From NCBI GenBank assembly GCA_947495165.1, contig CANLXM010000001.1, forward strand, positions 1,340,619 through 1,404,618: a DNA stretch of 64,000 bases, read 5' to 3'. The position numbers and the translations under genes were made by a program. The notes below the pieces were generated by a model. It was not told the origin of the DNA and searched no databases. It saw only the letters and a list, made by a program, of their open reading frames with translations. This DNA is from an uncultured Cellulomonadaceae bacterium. GTDB lineage: Bacteria > Actinomycetota > Actinomycetes > Actinomycetales > Cellulomonadaceae. Shown here piece after piece: positions 45,681-63,936 of this stretch. Numbering within the stretch: the first letter of the stretch is position 1; each line of letters opens with the position of its first letter.

Positions 45681-46067
45681 GTGGCACGCGTGAAGCGGGC
45701 AGTAAACGCCCAGAAGAAGCGTCGTTCAACCCTCGAGCGGGCCAGCGGCTACCGCGGTCAGCGCTCGCGCCTGTACCGGAAGGCCAAGGAGCAGGTCACC
45801 CACTCGCTCGTCTACTCCTACCGTGACCGCAAGGCGCGCAAGGGTGACTTCCGCAAGCTGTGGATCCAGCGCATCAACGCCGCGGCTCGCGCCCAGGGCA
45901 TGACGTACAACCGTCTGATCCAGGGCCTCAAGCTCGCCGGCATCGAGGTCGACCGTCGCGTGCTCGCTGACCTCGCGGTCAACGACGTCGCGGCGTTCAA
46001 CACCCTCGTCGCTGCCGCCAAGGCTGCCCTTCCCGCGGACGTCAACGCGCCGCGGGACGCTGCCTGA
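45681..46067 (+). CDS. rplT: 50S ribosomal protein L20
   Basis: The 128-residue protein starts [32 protein letters not shown], the basic N-terminal extension of L20, followed by its globular domain ([25 protein letters not shown]). L20 is needed for early 50S assembly and represses its own operon in several bacteria by binding the mRNA. GTG 45681 has AAGGAG upstream. Confidence 0.97.
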   Translation: MARVKRAVNAQKKRRSTLERASGYRGQRSRLYRKAKEQVTHSLVYSYRDRKARKGDFRKLWIQRINAAARAQGMTYNRLIQGLKLAGIEVDRRVLADLAVNDVAAFNTLVAAAKAALPADVNAPRDAA

Positions 46068-46078
46068 GCGATCAGAGC

Positions 46079-46918
46079 ATGACCGAGCGCTCGGACACGC
46101 CTGAGCTGACCAACACCCGCGCGGAGCGGGTGGCGGCAGTACGGGCGTTGTCCGGGCGCTCGGCGCGTTCCCGGGCCGGCGTCTTCCTGGTCGAGGGGCC
46201 GCAGGGCGTGCGCGAGGCCGTCCGCTTCGCCGGCCCGCGGGTGCGCGAGGTCTTCGTGACCCCCGCGGCCGCCGAGCGGTACGCCGAGGTGCTCGCGGAC
46301 GCCGCGGAGAACGACGTGCGTGTGCGCACCGCGACGCCCGAGGTGCTGGCGGCGATGAGTGCGGACGCGCAGGGTCTCCTTGCGGTGGTGCGCACCACCG
46401 AGGTGGGGCTCGGCGAGGTGCTCGACGCCGGACCGCGCCTGGTTGCCGTGTGCGTCAACGTCCGGGACCCCGGCAACGCCGGGACCGTGATCCGGGCCGC
46501 CGACGCCGCGGGCGCGGACGCGGTGGTCCTGGCCGGTCACAGCGTCGATGTGCACAACCCCAAGACGGTCCGGGCGACCGCCGGTTCCCTGTTCCACCTT
46601 CCGGTGGTCGTCGACGCGGACACCGCAGGAGCCGTGGCACGACTACGCGCCGCCGGCCTCCTCGTGCTCGCCGCCGACGGCTCGGGCCCGCACGACCTCG
46701 ACGACCTGCTCGACGACGCCGGGAAGGACCAGGGCCCCGACCTCGCTCAGGCGACGGCCTGGATGTTCGGCAACGAGGCCTGGGGCCTGACCCCCGAGGA
46801 CGCGGCTCTCGCGGACGCCGTCGTCCGGGTGCCGTTGCGCGGGCGGGCCGAGTCGCTCAACCTCGCGGCGGCGGCGACGGTGTGCTTGTACGCGTCGTCG
46901 CGGGCTCACCGCGCCTGA
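46079..46918 (+). CDS. SpoU/TrmH-family RNA 2'-O-methyltransferase
   Basis: The 279-residue protein has an N-terminal substrate-binding domain (RAGVFLVEGPQGVREAV) and a SPOUT methyltransferase domain. The three SpoU motifs are visible: NVRDPGNAGTVIRAADAAGA near 137, AWMFGNEAWGL near 224 and VPLRGRAESLNLAAAATVCLY near 248. It probably methylates a ribose in 23S rRNA or tRNA. It lies 11 nt after rplT, as is usual in actinobacteria. Confidence 0.92.
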   Translation: MTERSDTPELTNTRAERVAAVRALSGRSARSRAGVFLVEGPQGVREAVRFAGPRVREVFVTPAAAERYAEVLADAAENDVRVRTATPEVLAAMSADAQGLLAVVRTTEVGLGEVLDAGPRLVAVCVNVRDPGNAGTVIRAADAAGADAVVLAGHSVDVHNPKTVRATAGSLFHLPVVVDADTAGAVARLRAAGLLVLAADGSGPHDLDDLLDDAGKDQGPDLAQATAWMFGNEAWGLTPEDAALADAVVRVPLRGRAESLNLAAAATVCLYASSRAHRA

Positions 46919-46975
46919 CCCTCGGGGTCGCGACGCGCCCGCGCCGGCTCGTGGCTCCGGCCCGGCGGCGGGCAC

Positions 46976-46981
46976 TAGATT
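46976..46981 (+). promoter_or_regulatory. Leaderless promoter, -10 TAGATT
   Basis: TAGATT followed by 6 nt and the GTG start of the epimerase gene. No ribosome site is present. Confidence 0.55.
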
Positions 46982-46987
46982 GGGATC

Positions 46988-49066
<2,079 letters not shown>

Positions 49067-49067
<1 letters not shown>

Positions 49068-51613
49068 TGCCCACCATCGGTCTGTCCTGGCTCGGCGACC
49101 ACGTCGCGCTGCCGTCCGGCCTCACCCCTGAGCAGCTCGCGGAGGACCTGGTCCGCGTGGGCCTCGAGGAAGAGGCCGTCCACCCGCCTGCGGTGACAGG
49201 ACCCCTCGTCGTCGGCGAGGTCGTCGCGCTCGAGCCCGAACCGCAGAAGAACGGCAAGACGATCAACTGGTGCCAGGTCGACGTGGGCGCGCACAACGTG
49301 CCGGGCCACGACGGTCAGCCCGCGACGCCGCGCGGCATCGTCTGCGGCGCGCACAACTTCGTCGTCGGCGACCGCGTCGTCGTCGCGCTTCCGGGCGCCG
49401 TGCTGCCCGGACCGTTCCCGATCGCGTCCCGCAAGACGTACGGGCACGTCTCCGACGGCATGATCTGCTCCTCGCGGGAGCTCGGCCTGGGCGACGACCA
49501 CGACGGCATCATCGTGCTGTCGAGCCTCGGGCTGGCGGACACGCCCGTCGGGACGGACGCCGTGGCGCTCCTCGGCCTGGGGGAGGCGGCGCTCGAGATC
49601 AACGTCACCCCCGACCGCGGCTACTGCTTCTCCATGCGCGGGGTCGCCCGCGAGTACGCACTGTCGACCGGCGCGGCCTTCACCGACCACGGCCTCGGCG
49701 CGGCCCCGGCGGCGACGCCGGACGGGTTCGGGGTCGAGGTGGCCGACGAGGCGCCGATCCACGGCGTCGTGGGCTGCGACCGCTTCGTGACCCGGATGGT
49801 CCGGGGGATCGACCCGGCCGCGCCGACGCCGGCGTGGATGCGTCAGCGCCTGACGCAGGCCGGGATGCGCTCGATCTCGCTGACGGTCGACGTGACCAAC
49901 TACGTCATGCTCGACCTCGGCCAGCCGCTGCACGCGTACGACCTCGCGAAGGTCGCGGCGCCGATCGTCGTGCGGCGCGCCCGTGCCGGTGAGCGACTCA
50001 CCACGCTCGACGACGTCGACCGGGCGCTGCACGCCGAGGACCTGCTGATCACCGACAGCCCGGACGGCGGCTCGCGCGTCCTGGGCATCGCGGGCGTCAT
50101 GGGCGGAGCGTCGTCCGAGGTCAGCGAGACCACCACGGACGTCCTCGTCGAAGCCGCGCACTTCGACCCGATCACGGTCGCGCGGTCCGCGCGCCGGCAC
50201 AAGCTGCCGTCCGAGGCGGCCAAGCGGTTCGAGCGCGGGGTTGACCCGCGGCTCGCGGCGGTCGCAGCCGACCGCGTCGTCGCGCTGCTCGTCGAGCACG
50301 GCGGTGGCTCGGCTGACCCCGCCGTGAGCGACCTCGACACGACGACGCCGGCCGCCGCCATCGCGATGGCGTGGTCGGAGCCGGAGCGCCTCACCGGCGT
50401 GGCGTACCCGCGCGAGCGTGTCGCCGACGTGCTGCGGGCGATCGGGTGCGAGGTCGCCGACGCAGGGGACACCGCGCAGGTGACGCCGCCGTCATGGCGT
50501 CCCGACCTCACCATCCCCGCCGACCTGGTCGAGGAGGTGGCGCGGATCGTCGGGTACGACGCGATCCCGTCCGTCGTGCCGGTCGCGCCCCCGGGCCGCG
50601 GACTGACCGCCGAGCAGCGGGCCCGCCGTTCGGTCGCGCGCACGCTCGCCGAGGCCGGGCTCGTCGAGACGCTCAGCTATCCCTTCGTGGGGGCCGACCA
50701 GTGGGACGCGCTCCAGCTCCCCGCCGCCGACGACCGGCGACGGGCGCTGCGCCTGGTCAATCCGCTCGCGGACACCCAGCCCTACCTCCGCACCGACCTG
50801 CTGACCACGCTGCTCGGCACCGCGCGCCGCAACGTCGGCCGCGGGATCCCCGACGTCGCGGTGTACGAGCTCGGGCTCGTGACGCAGCCCGGCGAGGGTC
50901 CCGCGGTCGCGCCGCAGCTGCCGGGGGGCGCTCGTCCGACGGACGAGCAGCTCGAGGCGCTCGACGCGGCGGTACCGGCGCAGCCGCGGCACGTCGCGGC
51001 CGTGCTCGCGGGGCACCGGGAGCGACCAGGCTGGTGGGGCGAGGGGCGCCGGGCCCAGTGGTCCGACGCGCTCGAGCTCGCGCAGCGGGTGGCGCGCACG
51101 GTCGGCGTGGAGCTGACCGCGGTGGCTGACACCACACGCCTGCCGTGGCACCCGGGACGGTGCGCCGCGCTCACGTTGCCGGGCGGCGTCGTCGTCGGCC
51201 ACGCGGGCGAGCTGCACCCGGCGGTGCTCGAAGCGCTCGACCTGCCGGCCCGGACGGTCGCGTTCGAGATGGACCTCGACGAGGTGCTGTGCGCGGTCGA
51301 CGAGGGTCCGGTGCAGGCCGAGCCGATCTCGACGTTCCCGGCCGCCAAGGAGGACTTCGCGTTCGTCGTCGACGCCGCGGTGACCGCCGGCGCGCTCGAG
51401 GACGTCGTCCGCGAGGCCGCGGGCGAGCTCGCGGAGGAGGTCCGGCTCTTCGACGTCTTCACCGGGGCCCAGGTGGGCGAGGGCCGCAAGTCGCTCGCGT
51501 TTGCGCTGCGCCTGCGCGCACCGGACCGGACGCTCGGTGCCGAGGAGACAGCGGGGGTGCGCGAGCGCGTGATCACGCTCGCCGCCGAGCGGCTCGGAGC
51601 GGTGCTGCGGTGA
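49067..51613 (+). CDS. pheT: Phenylalanine--tRNA ligase beta subunit
   Basis: The 848-residue beta subunit carries the N-terminal tRNA-binding OB domain (VVGEVVALEPEPQKNGKTINWCQVDVG), the B3/B4 editing domain around residues 210-380, the B5 domain (ERLTGVAYPRERVADVLRAIGCEV) and a C-terminal anticodon-binding FDX-ACB domain (FPAAKEDFAFVVDAAV). It joins PheS. It starts inside the pheS stop and ends overlapping the SDR gene by 4 nt. Confidence 0.97.
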
Positions 51614-52431
51614 CGGCCGTCCCCGCGGCGCGGACCGCGCTCGTCACCGGCGCCTCGCGGGGCATCGGGCGCGCGCTCGCGCTCGGGCTCGCGGACGCCG
51701 GTCTCGACGTCGGGCTCGTCGCGCGATCGCGCGAGGCCCTGACCGACGTTGCACGCGAGGTCGAGGCCCGCGGCCGCCGCGCGGTCGTCGCTGCCGCCGA
51801 CGTCGCCGACCGCAGCGCGGTCGACGCGGCGGTCGCGCAGGTGACCGACGCCCTCGGCTCCATCGACGTCCTGGTCAACAACGCGGGCCGGATCGACGCC
51901 GAGGTGCCGCTGTGGGAGTCCGACCCCGACGAGTGGTGGAGCGTCGTCGAGACCAACGTGCGTGGGCCGTACCTGCTGACGCGCGCCGTCGTGCCGGGGA
52001 TGCTCGCACGCGGGGGTGGCCGCGTGATCGCGCTGAACTCGGGCTCGGGCGTGCGGGAGATGGACACGGCGTCGGCGTACAACGTGAGCAAGACCGCGCT
52101 GTTCCGGATCGGCGGCTCGGTGCACGAGGCGGGGTTCGACCGCGGGCTGCGGACATTCGAGCTCGCGCCCGGCGTGGTGCGGACGGACATGACGGCGGGC
52201 ATGGACATGCACCGCGACCGCACGGAGTACACGCCCGTCGAGCGCACGGTCGAGATGGTCGTCGCGATGGCCCGCGGCGAGCTCGACGCGTTCTCCGGCC
52301 GGTACGTGCGCGTGACCTCGGACTCGCCGGCGTCGCTGCTCGCAGCCGCCGCCGCGCAAGATGCCCCGGGGAGTGACGGGCGACGCCTGCGTATGCGACC
52401 GTGGGGTGAGGGCGACCCGCTCGCCGACTGA
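51610..52431 (+). CDS. Short-chain dehydrogenase/reductase
   Basis: A 273-residue classical SDR. The NAD(P) loop is TGASRGIG at 13-20, the NNAG motif (LVNNAGRI) is near 91, and the catalytic Ser, Tyr and Lys are in NSGSG and [10 protein letters not shown]. The substrate is unknown; the Arg at the end of the first beta-alpha-beta unit (VARSRE) hints at NADPH. GTG 51610 overlaps the pheT stop, yet the gene has no evident link to PheRS. Confidence 0.9.
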   Translation: MTAVPAARTALVTGASRGIGRALALGLADAGLDVGLVARSREALTDVAREVEARGRRAVVAAADVADRSAVDAAVAQVTDALGSIDVLVNNAGRIDAEVPLWESDPDEWWSVVETNVRGPYLLTRAVVPGMLARGGGRVIALNSGSGVREMDTASAYNVSKTALFRIGGSVHEAGFDRGLRTFELAPGVVRTDMTAGMDMHRDRTEYTPVERTVEMVVAMARGELDAFSGRYVRVTSDSPASLLAAAAAQDAPGSDGRRLRMRPWGEGDPLAD

Positions 52432-52457
52432 CCGACGCGCCCGCAGCGCGGTCCCTG

Positions 52458-52493
52458 CTGCATTGTTGTGCAGATCTGTGTATGGTTATGCAG
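52458..52493. promoter_or_regulatory. Two ArgR boxes overlapping the argC promoter
   Basis: Box 1 is the palindrome CTGCA-TTGTTG-TGCAG (52458-52473). Box 2 is the related TGTATGGTTATGCA (52479-52492). Their centres are 20 bp apart, about two helical turns, as for known tandem ARG boxes. Box 2 covers a possible -10 (TATGGT, 52481-52486) and ends immediately before ATG 52494. The argR gene is in the same cluster. Confidence 0.8.
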
Positions 52494-53564
52494 ATGACGT
52501 ACTCCGTAGCAGTCGCTGGCGCCAGCGGCTACGCCGGCGGTGAGGTGCTCCGGCTCCTGACCGCCCACCCCGAGGTCGAGATCGGTGCCCTCACGGCCCA
52601 CTCGACGGCGGGGACACCGCTCGGCGCCCACCACCCGCACCTCCGGTCGCTCGCCGCCCGGACGCTCGAGCCGACGACCCCGGACGCGCTCGCCGGCCAC
52701 GACGTCGTCGTCCTGGCGCTGCCGCACGGCGCGTCCGGTGAGATCGCCGCTCAGCTCGACGCCCGCACGCTCGTGCTCGACCTCGGGGCCGACCACCGCC
52801 TGGTCTCGGCGGCCGACTGGGAGGAGTTCTACGGCAGCCCCCACGCCGGTACCTGGGCGTACGGCCTGCCTGAGCTGATGCTCGCGGGCGCCGACGGCGT
52901 CGCGCGCCAGCGCGAGCACCTCGCCGGAGCGCGCCGGATCGCCGTGCCCGGGTGCAACGTCACGGCGGTGACGCTCGGGCTGCAGCCGGGCATCAGCGCG
53001 GGCGTGATCGATCCGACCGACATCGTCGCGGTCCTCGCCAACGGGTACTCCGGCGCGGGCAAGTCCCTGGCGCCGCACCTCACCGCCGCCGAGGCGCTCG
53101 GCAGCGCCCAGGCCTACGCGGTCGGCGGTCGGCACCGGCACATCCCGGAGATCATGCAGAACCTCGGGGCCGCCGGCGCAAGTGATGTCACGCTCTCGTT
53201 CACCCCGACGCTCGTCCCCATGGCGCGCGGGATCCTCGCGACCGCGACCGCACGCCTGACGGACCCCGCGCTGTCCGACGACGACGTCCGCCAGGCTTGG
53301 GTCGACGCCTACGTCGCCGAGCCGTTCGTGGAGCTGCTGCCCAGCGGCCCCGACGGCGCCCAGTGGCCGACGACCGCGATGACCACGGGGGCGAACTCCG
53401 CGCTCGTCCAGGTCGCCGTCGACCGTCGCGTCGGCCGCGTCGTCACCGTCACCGCGCTCGACAACCTCGTCAAGGGCACGGCGGGCGCCGCCGTGCAGTC
53501 CATGAACATCGCGCTCGGCCTCCCGCAGGAGCTGGGCCTGACCACGCAGGGGGTCGCACCATGA
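52494..53564 (+). CDS. argC: N-acetyl-gamma-glutamyl-phosphate reductase
   Basis: ArgC makes N-acetylglutamate semialdehyde with NADPH. The 356-residue protein shows the nucleotide loop [18 protein letters not shown], the active-site Cys in [14 protein letters not shown] near 150, and the GRHRHIPEI motif. ATG 52494 is the third of three in-frame ATGs (52482, 52488, 52494); it gives the conserved start [11 protein letters not shown] and lies 7 nt after TATGGT, so it may be leaderless. It is the first gene of argCJBDFRGH and is ArgR-controlled. Confidence 0.96.
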   Translation: MTYSVAVAGASGYAGGEVLRLLTAHPEVEIGALTAHSTAGTPLGAHHPHLRSLAARTLEPTTPDALAGHDVVVLALPHGASGEIAAQLDARTLVLDLGADHRLVSAADWEEFYGSPHAGTWAYGLPELMLAGADGVARQREHLAGARRIAVPGCNVTAVTLGLQPGISAGVIDPTDIVAVLANGYSGAGKSLAPHLTAAEALGSAQAYAVGGRHRHIPEIMQNLGAAGASDVTLSFTPTLVPMARGILATATARLTDPALSDDDVRQAWVDAYVAEPFVELLPSGPDGAQWPTTAMTTGANSALVQVAVDRRVGRVVTVTALDNLVKGTAGAAVQSMNIALGLPQELGLTTQGVAP

Positions 53565-54730
53565 GCGTCACCGCACCTGCCGGTTTCCGCGCCGCCGGCG
53601 TGAGCGCCGGTCTGAAGTCCAGCGGCGACAAGGACGTCGCGGTCGTCGTCAACGACGGTCCGCTCGACGTCGCCGCCGGCGTCTTCACGAGCAACCGTGT
53701 CGTCGCCGCCCCCGTGATCTGGTCGCGCCAGGCCGTGGCGGACGGCATCGCCCGCGCCGTGATCCTCAACTCGGGCGGCGCCAACGCGTGCACCGGCCCC
53801 GAGGGCTTCGCGGACACGCACCACACGGCCGAGCACGTCGCGCAGGCGCTCGACGTCTCCTCGGGCGACGTGCTGGTGTGCTCGACCGGGCTGATCGGCG
53901 AGCGCCTCGACATGACGGCGCTGCTCGGCGGGGCCGACGCGGCCGTCGGGGCTCTCGCCCTCGACGGCGGGGACGTCGCCGCCGAGGCGATCATGACGAC
54001 CGACTCGACGCCCAAGACCGTCGTCGTCACCGCGCCCGACGGCTCATGGTCCGTGGGCGGCATGGCCAAGGGAGCGGGCATGCTCGCCCCCGGCCTCGCC
54101 ACGATGCTGTCCGTCCTCACCACGGACGCGGTCGTCGACGCCGCCGCCGCGGACACCGCACTGCGCCGCGCCACGGCCCGCACCTTCGACCGGGTCGACT
54201 CCGACGGCTGCATGTCCACGAACGACACCGTCCTGCTCCTCGCATCTGGAGCGAGCGGCGTCGCGGTGACCACCGACGAGCTCACCGAGCTGGTCACCCG
54301 CGCCTGCGCGGACCTGTCCCGCAAGCTCGTGGCCGACGCCGAGGGCGCGAGCCACGACATCGCGGTCCGCGTCACCGGTGCGACCACCGAGGCGGCGGCC
54401 GTCGCCGTGGCCCGCGCGGTCACGCGTTCGAACCTGTTCAAGGCCGCGGTGTTCGGCAACGACCCCAACTGGGGCCGGGTGCTCTCCGCGGTCGGCACCG
54501 TCCCCGAGGACGTGGCCCCGTTCGACGCGCTCGCGGTCGACGTGTCCATCAACGGGGTCCAGGTGTGCCGGGCCGGGGGAGTCGGGGAGGACCGATCGCT
54601 CGTCGACCTCGCCGCCGACCGCGAGGTCCACGTCGTCGTCGACCTGCACGCGGGGGACGCCGAGGCGACCGTGTGGACCAACGACCTCACGCACGACTAC
54701 GTCCACGAGAACAGCGCGTACTCGACATGA
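53561..54730 (+). CDS. argJ: Bifunctional ornithine acetyltransferase/N-acetylglutamate synthase
   Basis: ArgJ moves the acetyl group from N-acetylornithine to glutamate, giving a cyclic pathway. The 389-residue precursor self-cleaves before the nucleophile Thr in [15 protein letters not shown] (T181). Other features are [10 protein letters not shown] near 66 and FGNDPNWGR near 302. ATG 53561 overlaps argC by 4 nt and its stop overlaps argB by 4 nt. Confidence 0.97.
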   Translation: MSVTAPAGFRAAGVSAGLKSSGDKDVAVVVNDGPLDVAAGVFTSNRVVAAPVIWSRQAVADGIARAVILNSGGANACTGPEGFADTHHTAEHVAQALDVSSGDVLVCSTGLIGERLDMTALLGGADAAVGALALDGGDVAAEAIMTTDSTPKTVVVTAPDGSWSVGGMAKGAGMLAPGLATMLSVLTTDAVVDAAAADTALRRATARTFDRVDSDGCMSTNDTVLLLASGASGVAVTTDELTELVTRACADLSRKLVADAEGASHDIAVRVTGATTEAAAVAVARAVTRSNLFKAAVFGNDPNWGRVLSAVGTVPEDVAPFDALAVDVSINGVQVCRAGGVGEDRSLVDLAADREVHVVVDLHAGDAEATVWTNDLTHDYVHENSAYST

Positions 54731-55697
54731 GCTGGTTAGACATGAGCCGCACCGACGCCCTGCCCGCCGCGCCTGAGGGCCTCGTGCCCCAGCTGCCCGC
54801 GGACCTGCCCACCGACCTGTCGCCCGGCCACAAGGCGGAGGTCCTGATCGAGGCGCTGCCGTGGCTGCGGGAGCTCTCCGGCGCGCTCGTCGTCGTGAAG
54901 TACGGCGGCAACGCGATGATCGACGACGAGCTCAAGCGCGCCTTCGCCCAGGACATGGTGTTCCTGCGCCAGGTCGGCCTGCGTCCGGTGATCGTGCACG
55001 GTGGCGGGCCGCAGATCTCCGCCATGCTCGACCGCCTCGGCATCGCCTCGGAGTTCCGTGGCGGGCTGCGCGTGACGACGCCCGAGGCCATGGACGTCGT
55101 CCGGATGGTCCTCACCGGGCAGGTCTCGCGTGAGCTCGTCGGCCTCATCAACGCCTTCGGTCCCATGGCCGTGGGCCTGTCGGGCGAGGACGGCGGGCTG
55201 CTGCGCGCCGAGCGGCGCACCGCGACCGTCGACGGCGAGCAGGTCGATGTCGGGCTCGTGGGCGACGTCGTCGAGGTGCACCCGTCGGCCGTGCAGGACC
55301 TGCTCGACGCGGGCCGGATCCCGGTCGTCTCGACGATCGCACCCGACGTCAACGACCCCACGCAGGTCCTCAACGTGAACGCCGACACCGCGGCCTCGGC
55401 GCTCGCGGTCGCCCTGGGCGCCAAGAAGTTCCTCGTGCTCACGGACGTCGAGGGCCTCTACACCCGGTGGCCGGACACCTCGTCGCTCGTGAGCGAGATC
55501 CGCGCGAACGAGCTCGCCGAGCTCCTCCCGAGCCTGGCCTCGGGCATGATCCCCAAGATGGAGGCGTGCCTGCGCGCGGTGCGCGGGGGAGTGTCACGCG
55601 CGACCGTCATCGACGGCCGCGTCCCGCACTCCGTGCTGCTCGAGGTCTTCACGAACGAGGGCAACGGCACCATGGTCCTTCCCGAGGCAGGTGTCGC

Positions 55698-55701
<4 letters not shown>
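54727..55701 (+). CDS. argB: Acetylglutamate kinase
   Basis: ArgB phosphorylates N-acetylglutamate and is usually the arginine-inhibited step. The 324-residue amino-acid-kinase protein has [10 protein letters not shown] near 58, IVHGGGPQI near 88, [11 protein letters not shown] and [19 protein letters not shown]. The N-terminus is about 25 residues longer than in many homologues and includes a TTA Leu codon (54736-54738), rare at this GC content; ATG 54742 is an alternative. The 4-nt overlap with argJ favours ATG 54727. Confidence 0.95.
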
Positions 55702-58418
<2,717 letters not shown>

Positions 58419-58483
58419 CCTTTTCCTGCCGCGGCGTCCAGCCGGTGCCAGACCCGTCACAGACTCACAGAAGAGAGAAACTC

Positions 58484-61689
<3,206 letters not shown>

Positions 61690-61693
<4 letters not shown>

Positions 61694-62394
61694 CCGACAG
61701 GGTCCGCGTGGACGGCGCAGCCGACGACGAGCTCGCCGCCGCCGTTGCCGGCCTCGATCGTCCGGACCGTCCGTGGTTCGACCGGCCGCCGCTCGACGTC
61801 GCGCAGGGCCTGCTGAACGCCGTGCTCGTCTCCCAGGGGTCGGCGGGGACCGTGGCGCTGCGCATCACCGAGACCGAGGCGTACCACGGCCCCCGCGACC
61901 CGGGATCGCACGCCTACCGCGGGCGATCGGCGCGCAACGAGGTGATGTTCCGGGACGGCGGCCACCTCTACGTGTACCGGCACCTGGGGCTGCACACGTG
62001 CATGAACGTCGTCACGGGGCAGGCCGGCGAAGCGTCGGCGGTGCTGCTCCGTGCGGGCGAGATCATCGTGGGGCAGGAGCTTGCCCACACGCGCAGGACG
62101 GCCGCAGGCGTGGTGCGCAGCCAGGTGCAGCTCGCGTCCGGCCCGGCCCGGCTCACGGTCGCGCTCGGCGTCACGATGGACGACGCGGGAACGGATCTCC
62201 TGGCGCCTGGCTCGCGGCTGCGGCTCTACGTCCCTCGCGCGCCGGTCGCGGCCTTCGCGTCGGGGCCGCGCGTCGGGGTCGGGGGAGCCGGCGCAGGGCC
62301 GGAGTTCGACTGGCGTCGGTGGATCCCCGGTGACCCGACCGTCTCCGCGTTCCGTCCGGGTGTCACCCGACGGCGCGCGAAGCAGGCAGACTAG
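61690..62394 (+). CDS. 3-methyladenine DNA glycosylase (AAG/MPG family)
   Basis: A 234-residue alkyladenine-DNA glycosylase, which excises alkylated or deaminated purines. The family motif RITETEAYHGPRDPGSHAY gives the catalytic Glu at about 61. GGHLYVYRHLGLHTCMNVV near 98 and LLRAGEI near 122 also match. GTG 61690 overlaps the kinase gene by 4 nt. Confidence 0.92.
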
Positions 62395-62438
62395 GCGCAG
62401 CGGCGCCACCCCGGCGCGCAGACGATCAAGGAGCAGCA

Positions 62439-63701
62439 GTGACCAACGTTCTCGACGAGCTGATGTGGCGCGGGCTCGTGGCCCAGACCACCGACGTGGA
62501 CGCCCTCCGGGCGGCCCTCGACGACGGACCGGTCACCTACTACTGCGGTTTCGATCCCACGGCTGCGAGCCTGCACCACGGTCACCTGGTCCAGCTCGTC
62601 GTGCTGCGGCACCTGCAGATGGCGGGACACAAGCCGCTCGCGCTCGTGGGTGGGGCGACCGGGTTGATCGGCGACCCGCGCATGTCAGGGGAGCGGGTGC
62701 TCAACGACCCCGCCACGGTGGCCGAGTGGGTCGAGCGGCTGCGCGCGCAGATCTCCGGGTTCCTGTCCTTCGAGGGTGAGAACGCGGCCCAGATGGTCAA
62801 CAACCTCGACTGGGCGGGCGATCTGCGTGCGCTCGACTTCCTGCGGGACGTCGGCAAGCACTTCCGGCTCGGCACGATGCTGGCCAAGGAGACCGTCGCA
62901 CGTCGGCTGAACAGCGACGAGGGCATCTCGTTCACGGAGTTCAGCTACCAGATCCTCCAGGGCATGGACTTCCTCGAGCTCAACCGGCGCCACGGCTGCA
63001 CGCTGCAGACGGGCGGCAACGACCAGTGGGGCAACCTGCTGGCGGGAGTCGAGCTCATCCGCAAGGCGGAGAAGCGTCCGGTGCACGCGCTGACGACGCC
63101 CCTGATCACCAAGGCAGACGGCACGAAGTTCGGCAAGTCCGAGGGCGGCGCCGTCTGGCTCGCGCCGGACATGATGAGCCCGTACGCCTTCTACCAGTTC
63201 TGGGTGAACGCCGACGACGCCGACGTCGTGGGCTGGCTGAAGATCTTCACCTTCCGTACGCGCGAGGAGATCGACGAGCTCGCTGCCGCCGTCGAGGAGC
63301 GGCCCCAGGCGCGCGAGGCACAGCGCGTGCTCGCGGCCGACGTGACGACGCTCGTGCACGGTGCCGAGGCGACGGCGCAGGCGATCGCCGCGAGCCAGGC
63401 GCTCTTCGGGCGCGGGGACCTGGCGAGCATCGACGCGGCCACGCTGGCATCGGCGGTCGCCGGACTCCCCAGCGCCGGTGGCAAGCCCGGGGACCACGTG
63501 GCGGACCTTCTGGCGGCGACCGGCCTGGTCCAGGGTCGTAACGCGGCGCGGCGCGCGATCGCTGAGGGCGGTGCCTACGTCAACAACGTCAAGGTCACCG
63601 ACCAGGATGCCGTGGTCAGCGCGGCGGACGCGCTGGGCGACGGATACGTGCTGCTGCGGCGGGGCAAGCGCCACCTCGCGGTGGTCCAGCTCGGCGCCTG
63701 A
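62439..63701 (+). CDS. tyrS: Tyrosine--tRNA ligase
   Basis: The 420-residue class I synthetase has the HIGH-type motif PTAASLHHGHL at 40-50, the tyrosine site YQILQGMDF near 170, the NDQWGN motif and the KMSKS-type loop KFGKSEGG near 230. A C-terminal S4 domain (AARRAIAEGGAYVNNVKV) binds tRNA. GTG 62439 has AAGGAG upstream. It precedes the presumed rRNA operon. Confidence 0.97.
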   Translation: MTNVLDELMWRGLVAQTTDVDALRAALDDGPVTYYCGFDPTAASLHHGHLVQLVVLRHLQMAGHKPLALVGGATGLIGDPRMSGERVLNDPATVAEWVERLRAQISGFLSFEGENAAQMVNNLDWAGDLRALDFLRDVGKHFRLGTMLAKETVARRLNSDEGISFTEFSYQILQGMDFLELNRRHGCTLQTGGNDQWGNLLAGVELIRKAEKRPVHALTTPLITKADGTKFGKSEGGAVWLAPDMMSPYAFYQFWVNADDADVVGWLKIFTFRTREEIDELAAAVEERPQAREAQRVLAADVTTLVHGAEATAQAIAASQALFGRGDLASIDAATLASAVAGLPSAGGKPGDHVADLLAATGLVQGRNAARRAIAEGGAYVNNVKVTDQDAVVSAADALGDGYVLLRRGKRHLAVVQLGA

Positions 63702-63712
63702 CGCACGTCACA

Positions 63713-63755
63713 CCGCCGGGGCACCGCACGGAGTTGACCGTAGGTGCTCCGGCGG
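63713..63755. terminator. Hairpin after tyrS that encloses the rrn P1 -35
   Basis: CCGCCGGGGCACC (63713-63725) pairs with GGTGCTCCGGCGG (63743-63755) with one non-Watson-Crick position. The loop contains the TTGACC -35 of P1. It probably terminates tyrS transcription. Confidence 0.6.
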
Positions 63756-63763
63756 CCTAATGT
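63734..63763 (+). promoter_or_regulatory. Putative rrn promoter P1
   Basis: TTGACC (63734-63739), an 18-nt spacer and TAATGT (63758-63763). The spacer is mainly the right arm of the tyrS hairpin. Confidence 0.6.
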
Positions 63764-63907
63764 TCCGGAGTCGGCCCGCGAGGAGCGACGGACGGGACCT
63801 GAGGGTCACGGCCAGAGCCCGCAGGCGACACACCCACCAGCTCGGAACGGCACAGCACAGCTGCGCCCGGATCGGGACGGTGCCCGCAGATCGCCCGCAA
63901 GGCGATT

Positions 63908-63936
63908 TTGCAGATGGGGATCGGGTCGGGTAAGTT
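63908..63936 (+). promoter_or_regulatory. Putative rrn promoter P2
   Basis: TTGCAG (63908-63913), a 17-nt spacer and TAAGTT (63931-63936), about 50 nt before the conserved leader segment. Confidence 0.5.

Noticed and set aside
58419..58483. ARG box before argG
   Set aside because: The 65-nt gap shows no TGCA/TGTAT-type palindrome like those before argC; argG is probably expressed from the operon.
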